A DNA stretch of 64,000 nt from Alkalihalobacterium elongatum (GTDB taxonomy: Bacteria; Bacillota; Bacilli; Bacillales; Bacillaceae_F): positions 558,001 to 622,000 of the forward strand of contig NZ_WMKZ01000001.1 of assembly GCF_019024285.1 (NCBI RefSeq), in the 5' to 3' direction. Within the stretch, counting starts at the first letter, position 1; each line of letters opens with the position of its first letter. Position numbers and translations under genes: made by a program. The notes below the pieces were generated by a model that worked only from the letters and a program-made list of their open reading frames with translations, was not told where the DNA came from and searched no databases. Below are positions 47,032 through 57,980 of this stretch, piece after piece.

Positions 47032-47076
47032 GAAAGAGGGCCACTCCCAGTACATAGTACTTAAAAGTGACCCTCA
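47032..47076 (-). terminator. Terminator of hfq
   Basis: On the minus strand GAGGGTCACT pairs with AGTGGCCCTC, followed by TTTCTATTGTTTT. Confidence 0.8.
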
Positions 47077-47089
47077 CCAATTCCAACAA

Positions 47090-47329
47090 TTATGATTGTT
47101 GTTCTGGATCAATGTTTACTTGAACATTACGCTGTGGAGCAAAAGTTGAAATAGCATGTTTATAAACAAGTTGCTGTTTTCCTTCACTCTCGAGAATAAT
47201 TGTGAAATTATCAAACGCTTTAATTAGCCCACGTAACTGGAAACCATTTAACAAGAAAACAGTAACTGCGATATTATCCTTACGTAGTTGGTTTAGGAAT
47301 TGGTCTTGAATGTTAACGGATTGCTTCAT
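47090..47329 (-). CDS. hfq: RNA chaperone Hfq, 79 aa
   Basis: Sm1 motif [13 protein letters not shown] and Sm2 [10 protein letters not shown] are present. Hfq hexamers bind RNA. The gene follows miaA by 25 bases, as in B. subtilis. The Gram-positive form is short, as here. Confidence 0.97.
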   Translation of the reverse strand: MKQSVNIQDQFLNQLRKDNIAVTVFLLNGFQLRGLIKAFDNFTIILESEGKQQLVYKHAISTFAPQRNVQVNIDPEQQS

Positions 47330-47354
47330 TTATTAGTCCCCCTTCTATGTACTA

Positions 47355-48302
47355 TTATTTAATTTCGCTATGATTATAAAGCTTTCCTTCTATAAAATGT
47401 TGAATTTCTGTAATCTTTTTAATAAAGTTTGCATCTGTCATGTCAAACCAATGAACATTTGCTTTATTACGAAACCACGTATATTGCCTTTTTGCATATC
47501 GCCTTGAATTCCGCTTTAATGTTTCTATCGCTTCTTCCTTACTGACTTTTCCCTCTATGTATTCATAGATCTCTTTATATCCTATTGCTTGAACAGACTG
47601 ACAATCCCTAACACCTTTTTTATATAAGTTTTTCGCTTCTTCAATTAAACCTTGTTCAACCATAAGATCGACACGATGATTTATTCTTTCGTATAATATA
47701 TCGCGTTCCATCGTTAAACCTATAAAAACAAAATCATATGGCGACTCAGTTGTTTGTGTTTGCTGGTATTCAGATAATGTCTTGCCCGTTCGTTTTATTA
47801 CCTCTAAAGCACGAATGACTCTTCTGTAATTGTTTGGATGGATGGAAGCATAGCTTACTGAGTCAACATCCTTTAATTTATGATGAAGCTTTTCCACTCC
47901 GTGCTCTTTTACAAACTGCTCCATTTCTTCTCTAAACTGCAAATCTGTTGGTGTATTAGCAAAATTAAAGTTTTGAATAACTGAATTTATATAGAGTCCC
48001 GTACCACCAACAATAAAAGGTAACTTTCCTTGTTCATTTATCGAACTAATAAGCGGCTGAACAAGATCTTTAAATTCAGCAACAGAAAATGGCTCCGTCG
48101 GTTCCTTAATATCAATTAAATGATGGGGGATATCATCCATTTCGTTTACAGTTACTTTGGCTGTTCCGATATCCATTTTCCTATAAACTTGCATTGAGTC
48201 ACCACTTATTATTTCCCCATTAAGTCGTTTTGCTAACTCAATTCCCACCTTCGTCTTACCAACCGCTGTAGGACCCACTATTACAACAAGCTTCTCCTTC
48301 AT
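47355..48302 (-). CDS. miaA: tRNA dimethylallyltransferase MiaA, 315 aa
   Basis: Walker A VGPTAVGKTKVGIEL and the substrate loop ISGDSMQVYRKMDIGTAK are typical. MiaA adds a dimethylallyl group to A37 of tRNAs reading U-starting codons; MiaB (55456) then methylthiolates it. Followed by hfq. Confidence 0.97.
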   Translation of the reverse strand: MKEKLVVIVGPTAVGKTKVGIELAKRLNGEIISGDSMQVYRKMDIGTAKVTVNEMDDIPHHLIDIKEPTEPFSVAEFKDLVQPLISSINEQGKLPFIVGGTGLYINSVIQNFNFANTPTDLQFREEMEQFVKEHGVEKLHHKLKDVDSVSYASIHPNNYRRVIRALEVIKRTGKTLSEYQQTQTTESPYDFVFIGLTMERDILYERINHRVDLMVEQGLIEEAKNLYKKGVRDCQSVQAIGYKEIYEYIEGKVSKEEAIETLKRNSRRYAKRQYTWFRNKANVHWFDMTDANFIKKITEIQHFIEGKLYNHSEIK

Positions 48303-48324
48303 GACAACACCCTTTGTATCCTTT

Positions 48325-49134
48325 TCACTTCAAATAATCCGTATTTAGGTTTATGTATCCAAAGTGAAATTTTGCCGTTCGCCTCTTAATCACTTCAAAG
48401 CCAAGGTCAGCAAACCTTTCACTTTTCCAGTAGTCTTTTAAAACGACCCTTTTCCTCGCTACCCTTTTTGCTTCTTCTATCGCTTTAACTGAAACCGTAT
48501 GATAAAGCGCTAATGACTTTAAGGGCGAAATTCCTTGCGAGGTTTCAAGTGCAGTTTCAAACATTGGGTCGAAATATACGACATCATAGCTGTTCGATTC
48601 TAATCTTTGGAGAATGCCAAGGTGTTCCCCTTGTATGACTTGTATAGAACGCATCGCTTGATTGAATAAGTTATTACCAGAATCCCACTGTTTCAAACCT
48701 TTATCTACAATATAAGCTATCGGTCTACTTCCTTCAATCCCAACAACTTTCCCTGCTGAACCAACAACGCTTTGAGCAACAATCGCATCCGAACCAAGTC
48801 CTAGTGTACAATCTAATAGAGTCATCCCTTCTTGTAATTGTGACGCTTCTATTAACGGATCATACCCATCCTTTTGCAATCTTTTAACACGAAACATCGC
48901 TGAGTTAGGGTGAAAAAAGAAGGGGTCGGTTGAATGAACCGAGTAATAGAAGAGCTTTTCCTTCCCGACAATAAATATGTCATTTTTCAGCTCTTCTATC
49001 AAAACCTCTATAGGTTTATCTTCTCGTTCAATAAATAGCGCTTCTAGATCTTCACTTATTTTGATGGCTTGTTCTACTAATTTTTCATTATGCTTTAAGG
49101 CTGTTGTTATATACACACTATCTCTCCACGTCAC
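48325..49134 (-). CDS. RsmJ-like SAM-dependent methyltransferase, 269 aa
   Basis: The SAM-binding region is LLDCTLGLGSDAIVAQ, the acidic loop VVGIEGSRPI, and motif IV VVYFDPMFE. This resembles RsmJ (YhiQ), a 16S rRNA m2G1516 enzyme, including the LALYHTVS helix. The target here is likely rRNA but not proved. It lies between mutL and miaA. Confidence 0.75.
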   Translation of the reverse strand: MTWRDSVYITTALKHNEKLVEQAIKISEDLEALFIEREDKPIEVLIEELKNDIFIVGKEKLFYYSVHSTDPFFFHPNSAMFRVKRLQKDGYDPLIEASQLQEGMTLLDCTLGLGSDAIVAQSVVGSAGKVVGIEGSRPIAYIVDKGLKQWDSGNNLFNQAMRSIQVIQGEHLGILQRLESNSYDVVYFDPMFETALETSQGISPLKSLALYHTVSVKAIEEAKRVARKRVVLKDYWKSERFADLGFEVIKRRTAKFHFGYINLNTDYLK

Positions 49135-49271
49135 TATTAATGCTACCTAATTAATTATAGACTTTTTTATAACCGACTCGCAACTAATTAGTAGATAAGC
49201 CATCTATCAGTATATCCACAAGCATAGCTCTATAATCATTTTCATATTTTTTCGGCACTTTTAAAGTTGTA

Positions 49272-51125
49272 CTACATAATTCTTTTAAACATCTTTTCCA
49301 TTTCATAAGTAGAGTAATGAATTAGAATTGGTCGCCCGTGTGGACATGTAAATGGGTCGATGCATTTACGTAAACTTTCTAACAATGCAAATTGCTCATC
49401 TGTTCTTAAGTGACGATTCGCCTTAATTGCTGCCTTACACGACATTAAAATAGCTGCTTCTTCACGAAGTTTCTTAATATCAATTTTTTTCTTGGACAGG
49501 ATTTCGTCAATCATTTCCCTTAACGTTTCATCCTCTTGACCTTTAGGTAACCAGGTAGGATATGAACGAATAATATACGTTTGTGTGCCAAAAGGCTCTA
49601 GAAACAGCCCAACTTGCTTTAGCTCTTCTGTAAATTCATTTAGTAAGATAAATTCACTATGAGTACATTCTAGTGTAATAGGCACAAGTAATTCTTGGAG
49701 TTCTGCAGTAACCTGGCCTACCTTTTCTTTAAAATACTCATATTTAATTCTTTCTTGAGCAGCATGTTGGTCAATAATATAAAGCCCCTGTTCATTTTGC
49801 GCAAGAATGTACGTCCCATGCATCTGCCCGATCGGATAAAGAGTCGGAACACGGTCAGTTTTTCTCACTTCCTCTACCGATATTACATCGATCTCTTCTT
49901 CTAAAACTGATTTCTCACATTGCTCTAATGACTCTTTAAGTACTATTACATCTTTGACAATCGCATCATTTGTTGGATGTTGGTCAGCTTTTTCGGTAGG
50001 CTCTGGGGCTTTTTTTTCATCATTTTTTGGAGTCGTTGCTCTAAATACAATCGGTTTAGGCTCTTCATGAGTAAGATTAAAAGAGATTTGTTCGGACTTT
50101 GGCTTTTCCTTCTTTTCCCTGACGACTTCAGGAATCAGTTGTGTTTTTTTGAAAACGCTTTGAATGCCCTCTTTCACAAGCTTTGTTAGTTCCTCTTCCT
50201 TACTTAATCGAACCTCCAATTTGGAGGGATGAACATTTACGTCTATCAGTAAAGGATCCATCGATATATTTAATACAACAATTGGATAACGACCGATCGG
50301 AAGAAGGGTGTGATAGCCTTCTTGAATCGCTCTCGCCAAAGAGTAATTCTTAATATACCTTCCGTTTATAAATGTGGACATATATTGCCGAGAAGCCCTC
50401 GTCACTTCTGGTTTTACGATAAAACCTGTAACTTTAAAATCAATAGTTTCAGCTTCAATTGGAAGCATTTGTTTAGCCACGGTAGAACCATATATTGAAT
50501 GAAGCACTTGTAATTGACTTCCATTGCCATTGGTTTGAAGCATTTGCTTACCATTATGAAAAAGTTGAAATGAAATGTCTGGGTGAGCTAAAGCAATCCT
50601 GTTTACAATATCACTAATATTGCCTAGTTCAGTATGGACCGTTTTTAAATATTTCAACCTTGCTGGCGTATTATAGAAAAGATTTGTAATTGTAACTTCA
50701 GTTCCTTTTCTACTATTGGCAGCCTGTTTAGATACAATTTTTCCACCTTCTAATTTAATACTTGTACCAACACCCGTTCCTGTACTCGTATTTAATTCCA
50801 GGTAAGATACAGAAGCGATACTAGGTAATGCTTCACCTCGAAACCCTAAGGTCATAATATGAAAAAGGTCTTTGTCAGTTTTTATTTTACTTGTAGCATG
50901 ACGATAAAAAGCCGTTTCAACATCCTCTGGTAAAATCCCATCTCCATTATCAAGTATTCTAATTTTAGACAGGCCACCTTCTTCAACTTCAATTACAATT
51001 TGTGTACTTTTTGCATCAATTGCGTTTTCAACTAGCTCTTTAACTATTGAAGCGGGGCGCTCCACCACTTCCCCAGCTGCAATTTTATTCGAAAGCTGCT
51101 CGTCTAACTTTACAATCTTCCCCAT
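49272..51125 (-). CDS. mutL: DNA mismatch repair protein MutL, 617 aa
   Basis: I chose the ATG at 51125 ([20 protein letters not shown]) behind GGAGGTG. The GHKL ATPase shows NAIDA, DNGDGI and GFRGEAL. The C-terminal nuclease motif [12 protein letters not shown] is present, as in organisms lacking MutH. It acts after MutS. It starts 18 bases after mutS. Confidence 0.96.
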   Translation of the reverse strand: MGKIVKLDEQLSNKIAAGEVVERPASIVKELVENAIDAKSTQIVIEVEEGGLSKIRILDNGDGILPEDVETAFYRHATSKIKTDKDLFHIMTLGFRGEALPSIASVSYLELNTSTGTGVGTSIKLEGGKIVSKQAANSRKGTEVTITNLFYNTPARLKYLKTVHTELGNISDIVNRIALAHPDISFQLFHNGKQMLQTNGNGSQLQVLHSIYGSTVAKQMLPIEAETIDFKVTGFIVKPEVTRASRQYMSTFINGRYIKNYSLARAIQEGYHTLLPIGRYPIVVLNISMDPLLIDVNVHPSKLEVRLSKEEELTKLVKEGIQSVFKKTQLIPEVVREKKEKPKSEQISFNLTHEEPKPIVFRATTPKNDEKKAPEPTEKADQHPTNDAIVKDVIVLKESLEQCEKSVLEEEIDVISVEEVRKTDRVPTLYPIGQMHGTYILAQNEQGLYIIDQHAAQERIKYEYFKEKVGQVTAELQELLVPITLECTHSEFILLNEFTEELKQVGLFLEPFGTQTYIIRSYPTWLPKGQEDETLREMIDEILSKKKIDIKKLREEAAILMSCKAAIKANRHLRTDEQFALLESLRKCIDPFTCPHGRPILIHYSTYEMEKMFKRIM

Positions 51126-51143
51126 GGCTTCACGCACCTCCCT

Positions 51144-53741
51144 TTATTTTTTTAATCGTTGTTGAATGTCATTTAATATTTTAAGTGCTTCTAATGGTGT
51201 CATATTGAGGATGTCCAACTTTTTAAGATCCTTTATAATTCCTGTTTCGGCTGAAGTGGTTTGAGGTTTCTTAGACTGTTTTTCTTCTTCACCAAACAAG
51301 GATAACTGTACAGGCTGATCCTCTTGATCCTTAGCTTCAGCCCTTAATGGTAATACGGTTTGTTTTTCTTCCCCTTCTAACTGATGTAGAATTTCATCAG
51401 CTCTTACAATAACATGTTCCGGAAGTTCTGCTAATTGCGCCACATAAATCCCATAGCTTCGATCAGCTTGTCCGTCAACAACCTTGTGTAAAAATACGAC
51501 CTTCCCATCTTCTTCTACCGCTGAAACATGGACGTTCTTTAGTCGTTCTAGTTGTTGTTCAAGTGCTGTAAGTTCGTGGTAGTGAGTTGAAAACAGAGTT
51601 TTTGCGCCAATTTGCTCATGAATATATTCAACGATCGCTTGAGCGAGTGCCATTCCATCATAAGTTGATGTTCCTCTACCAATCTCATCTAATAATATTA
51701 AACTATTTTCAGTTGCATTCATTAGCGCATGTTTAGTCTCCAACATTTCAACCATAAAGGTGCTTTGTCCACTTGCAAGATCATCCGCAGCACCAATCCT
51801 TGTAAATATTTGGTCAAAAACTGGAAGGACAGCACTTGTTGCAGGTACAAAACAACCGACTTGAGCCATAATGGCTGTTAAGGCAAGTTGTCTCATATAC
51901 GTACTTTTACCTGCCATATTCGGTCCAGTAATTAATAAGATCTCTCGTTCACGGTTCATGACAACATCATTGGAAACATATTGTCCGCGATCAATCATTT
52001 TTTCGACAACTGGATGACGACCACTTTCTATTTGAATTTCTCGGTTGTCTGTTAAATGAGGCCTTACAAAGCGCTGCTCGTTACTTACAGTTGCAAAACT
52101 TTGTAAAACATCAAGTGTACTAATCGTTTTTGCTAGTTGCTGAAGTTGTCGTATATAGCTTTTGACTTGTTCACGAATCATTTGAAACAAATCGTATTCA
52201 AGTTGTTCAATTTTTTCCTCTGCTTCTAAGATGAGTGTTTCTTTTTCTTTAAGTTCAGGTGTAATATAGCGTTCTGCATTCGCTAGCGTTTGTTTTCTTT
52301 CATATCGTCCTTCAGGAAGGTTTGGGATATTGGCTTTCGTCACTTCAATATAATAACCGAATACTTTGTTGTAGCCGATTTTAAGTGATTTGATATTCGT
52401 TTCTTGTCTTTCCTTTTGCTCAAGTGCTGCAATCCATTCCTTCCCATTTAAACTAGCATCTCTATAGCTATCTAGTTCACTATTAAATCCAGCTTTAATC
52501 ATTCCCCCATCCTTAACAGATAGCGGAGGATCATCAACAATACTCGTTTCTAATAAATCTAATAACTCCTCACAATGATCAATTGTTGTAATTAATCTTT
52601 TAGTTAACGGAACATTTAGCTGTTGTACGATTTGCACAATCTTAGGAACTTGCTGAAGAGATCTCCTTAACTGTACGAGTTCACGCGCATTAACATTACC
52701 ATAAGCTACTTTACCTGCAAGCCGTTCTAAATCATATACATCAGTTAAGGCTTCTCGTAATTCCTCCCTTGCAAAGAACTGTTCAATAAAGGTTTCAACT
52801 ACGGTTAATCTCTCTTCAATTTCGGTTTGATTAATTAATGGCCTTTCTAGCCATTTTTTTAGTAATCGTGCACCCATTGCAGTTACTGTCGCATCAACAA
52901 TCCATAGCAATGAACCTTTTTTCTTTTTCTCACGAATGGTCTCAATCAATTCTAGATTTCGTTTTGAATGGTAATCTATTTTCATATATTGATTGGACGT
53001 ATAATATTGAACTTGTTGTAAATGATCTAGCGACCGTCGCTGGGTTCGAACTAAGTAATTACAAAGTCTTCCTATTGTTGCTAAAAGTTGATCATGTTGG
53101 ATTCCTGCACAAATGGGGTGAAAGTATTCAGGGACAGCCTCAACCGCTTCAAATGATATTGTAATGGCTAAACGTTGCTTGATCATTTCAAGATATGTTT
53201 CATCAAAATCAGGGGAAACTATCACTTCCTTTGCTCCTGCAGAGGCCAGTTCAAAGATCACTTCATCTATACCACCTGTAAGTACAGTAATGGCACTTTC
53301 TCCTGTCGTTAAATCTGTACGAACAAAGCCAAATTTTCCTTCGTCGAAGTAAGATACAGAGGTGATAAAATTATTTTCTTTATCAGTTATTGTTTTGCCG
53401 TCCATCACCGTTCCAGGGGTAATTAACTTCACAACTTCTCGTTTAACGACCCCTTTCGCTTCTCGCGGATCTTCAACTTGTTCACAAAGTGCAATCTTAT
53501 AACCTTTTTCTATTAATTGCGTGATATATTGTTCAGCGGAGTGATAGGGAACTCCACACATAGGAATTCTTTCTTTATCACTTCCTCTTCCAGTTAATGT
53601 GATTTCTAATTCTTTGGCAGCAAGCTTTGCATCTTCAAAGAATAGTTCATAAAAATCTCCTAAACGAAAAAATAAAAAGGCATCTTTATATTGTGCCTTA
53701 ATTGCTAAGTATTGCTGTATCATAGGCGTATGCTGTGCCAT
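51144..53741 (-). CDS. mutS: DNA mismatch recognition protein MutS, 865 aa
   Basis: The mismatch wedge is in [12 protein letters not shown]. The ATPase has Walker [16 protein letters not shown], Walker [15 protein letters not shown] and STHYHEL. A C-terminal tail ([11 protein letters not shown]) is a likely beta-clamp contact. It is the first gene of mutS-mutL. Confidence 0.97.
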   Translation of the reverse strand: MAQHTPMIQQYLAIKAQYKDAFLFFRLGDFYELFFEDAKLAAKELEITLTGRGSDKERIPMCGVPYHSAEQYITQLIEKGYKIALCEQVEDPREAKGVVKREVVKLITPGTVMDGKTITDKENNFITSVSYFDEGKFGFVRTDLTTGESAITVLTGGIDEVIFELASAGAKEVIVSPDFDETYLEMIKQRLAITISFEAVEAVPEYFHPICAGIQHDQLLATIGRLCNYLVRTQRRSLDHLQQVQYYTSNQYMKIDYHSKRNLELIETIREKKKKGSLLWIVDATVTAMGARLLKKWLERPLINQTEIEERLTVVETFIEQFFAREELREALTDVYDLERLAGKVAYGNVNARELVQLRRSLQQVPKIVQIVQQLNVPLTKRLITTIDHCEELLDLLETSIVDDPPLSVKDGGMIKAGFNSELDSYRDASLNGKEWIAALEQKERQETNIKSLKIGYNKVFGYYIEVTKANIPNLPEGRYERKQTLANAERYITPELKEKETLILEAEEKIEQLEYDLFQMIREQVKSYIRQLQQLAKTISTLDVLQSFATVSNEQRFVRPHLTDNREIQIESGRHPVVEKMIDRGQYVSNDVVMNREREILLITGPNMAGKSTYMRQLALTAIMAQVGCFVPATSAVLPVFDQIFTRIGAADDLASGQSTFMVEMLETKHALMNATENSLILLDEIGRGTSTYDGMALAQAIVEYIHEQIGAKTLFSTHYHELTALEQQLERLKNVHVSAVEEDGKVVFLHKVVDGQADRSYGIYVAQLAELPEHVIVRADEILHQLEGEEKQTVLPLRAEAKDQEDQPVQLSLFGEEEKQSKKPQTTSAETGIIKDLKKLDILNMTPLEALKILNDIQQRLKK

Positions 53742-53796
53742 TGTAATCCCCCAAAATTCTACTTTTTACGCTATTATTATACCATAACAAAGGAAG

Positions 53797-53838
53797 AGGT
53801 GTCAGGCACCTTTAGCATGCTAAAGGTGCCTGACACCT
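53797..53838. repeat. 42-bp perfect palindrome
   Basis: The arm AGGTGTCAGGCACCTTTAGCA is followed by its exact complement, centred on GCATGC at 53815-53820. It lies in the mutS-cotE gap after the cotE terminator. A GGTGTCAGGCACC half-sequence recurs in many bacilli. It lacks a loop. Confidence 0.85.
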
Positions 53839-53841
53839 AAA

Positions 53842-53875
53842 ATAAAAAAACTAGGAAGCACTTTCCTTCCTAGTT
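53842..53875 (-). terminator. Terminator of cotE
   Basis: On the minus strand AACTAGGAAG pairs with CTTCCTAGTT, followed by seven T. Confidence 0.85.
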
Positions 53876-53885
53876 CATTTATCAA

Positions 53886-54455
53886 CTATTCTTCTGTGTC
53901 CCCCATCATAAAGTTAGGGTCTAGATCTTCAAACTCTTCATCCGTTACATCTTCTTCAAACATCGCAGGATCTAACTCGGCAATCGTACCATCAGGATGA
54001 ACAGCGACGTGAATTTTTGTTTCACCAATTACTTCAGTCAAGAATTCACGTTCTACTTGAACAACAACACTTGAGCCATTTGGTGAAATCGTTGCTTCAA
54101 GTGTATTTGGCTGTTGAATTGCTTTTGCCATCACTTGAACATCATCAGACATAATATTGTCGTCTTTTACTTGTAACGGAACAACATCAGTATACGTGAC
54201 AGTTTCAGTAGCTACTTCAGTCTTCGTGTTATTTTGGTGAGAATACCAGCAGTTAATGTCATAACTACCATTCACCTCTACCGCATCACCCTTTTTAGCC
54301 GCTTCGTACCTATGATTGATAATCCAGCAACCTAGAATGCTCGTAGGCTTATGGGAAGGGCTTACTGTGTGACTAGCTTGAGTAAACTTTCTTCCCTTAC
54401 CACAAACCGCCTTCGTAATAATTTCACGATAATTTAAGTTATCTGTTTGTGACAT
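53886..54455 (-). CDS. cotE: Outer spore coat morphogenetic protein CotE, 189 aa
   Basis: I chose the ATG at 54455 ([20 protein letters not shown]) behind GGAGG; the frame extends to 54524. The family pattern [14 protein letters not shown] and [16 protein letters not shown] is clear. The acidic C-terminus ([18 protein letters not shown]) is usual. CotE directs outer coat assembly. It has its own terminator. Confidence 0.95.
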   Translation of the reverse strand: MSQTDNLNYREIITKAVCGKGRKFTQASHTVSPSHKPTSILGCWIINHRYEAAKKGDAVEVNGSYDINCWYSHQNNTKTEVATETVTYTDVVPLQVKDDNIMSDDVQVMAKAIQQPNTLEATISPNGSSVVVQVEREFLTEVIGETKIHVAVHPDGTIAELDPAMFEEDVTDEEFEDLDPNFMMGDTEE

Positions 54456-54584
54456 GAGTGAACCCTCCTCGATCAAATCGTTAGAAAAACTCGGCATGTC
54501 GCCGTAAGTACTTCGCTTCAACATCGTGTCTCTTGTCGAAGTTAAGTCATAGGAGAAAGCCTGACTTGGTTAGTCCGATAAATT

Positions 54585-54609
54585 AGACGGGCGTCCATCT
54601 AATTTCATA
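54585..54609. promoter_or_regulatory. Hairpin in the cotE leader region
   Basis: AAATTAGACGG pairs with CCATCTAATTT with one mismatch around GCGT. It lies 130 bases upstream of cotE in the 54456-55024 gap. That gap also has AT-rich DNA where sigma-E promoters would be expected, but I could not fix them. Confidence 0.4.
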
Positions 54610-54980
54610 AATACGATGTCTTAGTCTTAGATCAAACTAGCGTCGCCAATTTCTTCACTTCCATCCTATGCAGGGCGAATAACCATTGTGCCAAAAAAAT
54701 AAATTTCATCTTGTAAAAAAAGTTGATAATTTCAATACACATAATCTATAAAACGATATGAGTCAAACTTCGTAATTATGTCCCCTTTTTCTAGATTTGA
54801 TTTGATTTATTTTTTGGGCAGTTTTTCATTGATTAATATAGAGTATTCACATATTTAAAAAACATGAAAGAAATATGTATCTTTATCTTTTATCTTTTAT
54901 TTAAACGCTGTTAAAACTGGCACTGATAACCAAAGATGAGGAGTCAGCCCTCACAAAAAAAATTTTGAGTCCATCCCCGA

Positions 54981-55022
54981 AACAAAAAAAGAAGCGCTGC
55001 TCATAATAAGCAGGCTTCTTTT
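54981..55022 (-). terminator. Terminator of ricA
   Basis: On the minus strand AAGAAGCCTGCT..AGCAGCGCTTCTTT closes a hairpin ending in seven T. Confidence 0.85.
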
Positions 55023-55024
55023 CT

Positions 55025-55456
55025 TTAGCTCTTGCAACCACCTGAGCTAAATGGACTTTTAGTCGTTGTTCCTTTTAATAGATCTCCACCCATGGACTTA
55101 ATAATTTCATCAGTCACTGTGTTAGAAATCGATGATGAAACCAGTTGAAGAATATCGTTTACTTCCATTTGGCTACTTTTAAATTCCTGTACTAACGGAA
55201 TTTGGTCTAGTTCCTCTTGATAAGCATCAATTTTTGCTTCTGCTTTTTTAAGAGCTTCTATTTTACCATAATGCTGTAAGTTAACTGCTTCCTTTTGTGT
55301 ACGCTTAATTTTAGCCATTAATTCCTGGACTTTTACATTTTCATTAATTTGCTTTTCTGCTTTCTTAAAGAAATCTACTTCTTCTGTTTCGGCGATCATT
55401 TTTGCAAGTTCTGTTGCTTTCTCTACAATTTCACGTTTCGTGTACACTTTTCCCAT
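55025..55456 (-). CDS. ricA: RicA (YmcA), 143 aa
   Basis: The YlbF/YmcA pattern (helical, YTKREIVEKATELAKMIAET) is plain, with a C-terminal Cys (SSGGCKS). RicA, RicF and RicT form a complex that adjusts RNase Y, biofilm formation and Spo0A phosphorylation. Its first base overlaps the miaB stop. Rny itself is at 62386 in this window. Confidence 0.92.
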   Translation of the reverse strand: MGKVYTKREIVEKATELAKMIAETEEVDFFKKAEKQINENVKVQELMAKIKRTQKEAVNLQHYGKIEALKKAEAKIDAYQEELDQIPLVQEFKSSQMEVNDILQLVSSSISNTVTDEIIKSMGGDLLKGTTTKSPFSSGGCKS

Positions 55457-57069
55457 TATTCCTTCACCTCTACTAATTCAACCATTTCACCATCTAGCGA
55501 CCACGTTTTAGCATCTGTTACTTTTACATATACTATGTTACCAATGACTGACTTAGGTGCTTTAAAGTTTACAAGACGATTAGTACGTGTACGGCCTGAT
55601 AAGATATCTGGATTCTTCTTACTTTCTCCTTCAACTAAAACTTCGACTACTTTATCTTGATAGTCTAAGTTTCTCTTAGCTGAAATTTCATTAATTAATG
55701 CATTTAATCGAGCTAGTCTTTCTTTTTTAACTTCCATTGGTACGTTATCAACCATTTTTGCTGCAGGCGTTCCTTCACGTGGGGAGTAAATGTACGTAAA
55801 AGCACTGTCAAACTCAATTTCACGTACTAATGAAAGTGTATCTTCAAACTGCTCTTCGGTTTCATTAGGAAAACCAACAATTAAATCAGTCGTAAAAGAT
55901 GCATTTGGAATGGCTTCTTTTATTTTACCAGCTAATTCTAAATATTGCTCACGTGAATACTTTCTTGCCATCAATTTTAATATTCCAGTATTTCCATGCT
56001 GAACAGGTAAGTGAATATGCTCCACTAAGTTTCCGCCTTTAGCTAGGACTTCAATTAAGTGATCATCAAAGTCTCTTGGGTGGCTTGTTGTAAAACGTAT
56101 TCTTGGGATATCAATTTTACGAAGCTCATCCATTAAGTCTCCTAAACCATATTCAATCCCTTCAATATCCTTACCATATGCATTTACGTTCTGACCAAGT
56201 AGAGTTACTTCTTTATAGCCGAGGCGAGCTAATTCACGTACTTCTGAAATAATATCTTCTGGAAGTCGACTACGTTCCTTCCCGCGCGTATAAGGTACGA
56301 TACAGTACGTACAGAACTTATCACAGCCATACATAATATTTACCCATGCTTGTGTATTCCCTTGACGCTTACGTGGCATATTTTCAACAATGTCGCCTTC
56401 TTTAGACCATACTTCAACAACCATTTCTTTACCAAAGATTGCATCTTTTAATAAGTGTGGTAAGCGGTGAATATTGTGAGTACCAAAAATTAAGTCAATG
56501 TGCTGATGTTTCTGCATAATGCGGTTAACTACGCCTTCTTCTTGGGACATACAACCACAGACCGCTAGGATCAATTCTGGTCTCTCTCTTTTTAAAGGCT
56601 TTAAATTACCAATTTCACCGAATACTTTATTTTCTGCATTTTCACGGATAGCACATGTGTTAAGAATAATAATATCTGCTGTATTCGTATCTTCAGTTTC
56701 AGTAAAGCCAAGTTCTAGTAACATTCCAGCCATGTTTTCTGTATCATGGTAGTTCATTTGGCATCCATACGTGCGAATTAAGAAGGATTTCCCTTTGCCG
56801 ATTTCTTTCATATCTTCAGGAATATTAAAATCGTAATGAACTTGAACATCTTCCTTACCACGGCGTTTACCTTTTGAATAGTCAGGTTGATCACTAATTA
56901 AGATACTGCGCCCACTAATTTTCATTATTTTTTTACCATCTTCTCTCTCTGACACTTTCGCATTAGAGAAGTCGAAATATTTGCTATAGTCTTTAGCACT
57001 ATTCCCACTAGAGGATTTTACGTCCTGTGTGGAAACCTTTTTGCTTTTGTTGTTGTTATCATTCATCAT
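55456..57069 (-). CDS. miaB: tRNA methylthiotransferase MiaB, 537 aa
   Basis: I chose the ATG at 57069 ([13 protein letters not shown]) behind AAAGGAG; the frame extends to 57156. N-terminal [4Fe-4S] Cys lie in [15 protein letters not shown] and CGCMSQ. The radical SAM motif is [10 protein letters not shown], then a TRAM domain. It adds methylthio to i6A37 made by MiaA. Confidence 0.95.
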   Translation of the reverse strand: MMNDNNNKSKKVSTQDVKSSSGNSAKDYSKYFDFSNAKVSEREDGKKIMKISGRSILISDQPDYSKGKRRGKEDVQVHYDFNIPEDMKEIGKGKSFLIRTYGCQMNYHDTENMAGMLLELGFTETEDTNTADIIILNTCAIRENAENKVFGEIGNLKPLKRERPELILAVCGCMSQEEGVVNRIMQKHQHIDLIFGTHNIHRLPHLLKDAIFGKEMVVEVWSKEGDIVENMPRKRQGNTQAWVNIMYGCDKFCTYCIVPYTRGKERSRLPEDIISEVRELARLGYKEVTLLGQNVNAYGKDIEGIEYGLGDLMDELRKIDIPRIRFTTSHPRDFDDHLIEVLAKGGNLVEHIHLPVQHGNTGILKLMARKYSREQYLELAGKIKEAIPNASFTTDLIVGFPNETEEQFEDTLSLVREIEFDSAFTYIYSPREGTPAAKMVDNVPMEVKKERLARLNALINEISAKRNLDYQDKVVEVLVEGESKKNPDILSGRTRTNRLVNFKAPKSVIGNIVYVKVTDAKTWSLDGEMVELVEVKE

Positions 57070-57239
57070 ATCTAGACTCCTTTCTCGTATTTTAGAGAAA
57101 TATAATGTAGACGTACAAAATAATATTATATACGCTTCTATCATTCTACACAACATTTCAAATGAATAACCATTGAAGAGTTAATGAAACTTTTAAACAA
57201 AGATAGAATTATAAAGTAATCAAGTTATTTAATAAAGTG

Positions 57240-57317
57240 GCTCTTTTCTTAAACTTCAGGCTTTAGCGGGTGGTCCCATAGAAACCAAGTTTACCAAATC
57301 ACCTATCAGAAAAGAGC
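57240..57317. other. Long hairpin between uspA and miaB
   Basis: GCTCTTTTCT (57240-57249) pairs exactly with AGAAAAGAGC (57308-57317). Inside are smaller pairings such as TGGT/ACCA. It is downstream of the uspA terminator and 170 bases before miaB. It may be a structured leader. Confidence 0.45.
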
Positions 57318-57320
57318 ATA

Positions 57321-57361
57321 ATAAAAAAAACGTGCGTTGCTCATAGACCAAACGCACGTTT
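57321..57361 (-). terminator. Terminator of the UspA-like gene
   Basis: On the minus strand AAACGTGCGTT pairs with AACGCACGTTT, followed by a T run. Confidence 0.9.
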
Positions 57362-57371
57362 CATCACTATT

Positions 57372-57803
57372 TTATTTAGCTACAAGTACAGGGCAATGTG
57401 CATGCTGTACGACATTATGACTTACACTACCTAATACAATTTCTTTGATTGTACTTAATCCTCTGCTTCCAATTACAATTAAATCAATATCTTTTTGTTT
57501 AGAATACTCAATAATCATTTCTGCAGGATTTCCATTAAGGACTACGTATTCTTTCGGATTATTTAACTCCTCCATTGTTGCTTTTGCTTCATCTAGGGTT
57601 TTTGTTATTTTTTCTTTTTGGTTTTCTAAAAGCATTTCATAGACTCCAAACTCACTTCCTAAATATTTAGGGTTAAGTACATAAAGAACATTTACTTCAA
57701 TTTTATTATCTTGTTTTGCTAATGCTTTTGCCATTTCTAATGCTTTTTTACCTAAAGTAGAACCGTCATATGCCACAACAATACGTGAATAAAAACTAAA
57801 CAT
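57372..57803 (-). CDS. Universal stress protein (UspA family), 143 aa
   Basis: The ATP-binding pattern GSRGLSTIKEIVLGSVSHNV (GxxG-x9-GS) and the start IVVAYDGSTLGKKALEMA are clear. These proteins help survival under stress. The gene is alone between kor and miaB. Confidence 0.92.
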   Translation of the reverse strand: MFSFYSRIVVAYDGSTLGKKALEMAKALAKQDNKIEVNVLYVLNPKYLGSEFGVYEMLLENQKEKITKTLDEAKATMEELNNPKEYVVLNGNPAEMIIEYSKQKDIDLIVIGSRGLSTIKEIVLGSVSHNVVQHAHCPVLVAK

Positions 57804-57926
57804 CCTACCTCTCCCCCAATACGATTTTCTCTTACAAAACTATATTATCATTTAATACCAAAAAGTTAACTACTGACTGTTAAAAAATTCTGAAATTTCT
57901 TTAAATTGTGTCGTTTTTGTGGTGAA

Positions 57927-57968
57927 AAAAAAAGAGACGTTCAATTTATAAATTGAACGTCTCTTTTT
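57927..57968 (-). terminator. Terminator of korAB
   Basis: On the minus strand AGAGACGTTCAAT pairs with ATTGAACGTCTCT, with seven or more T after it. Confidence 0.92.
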
Positions 57969-57980
57969 GTAAGTATCTAA

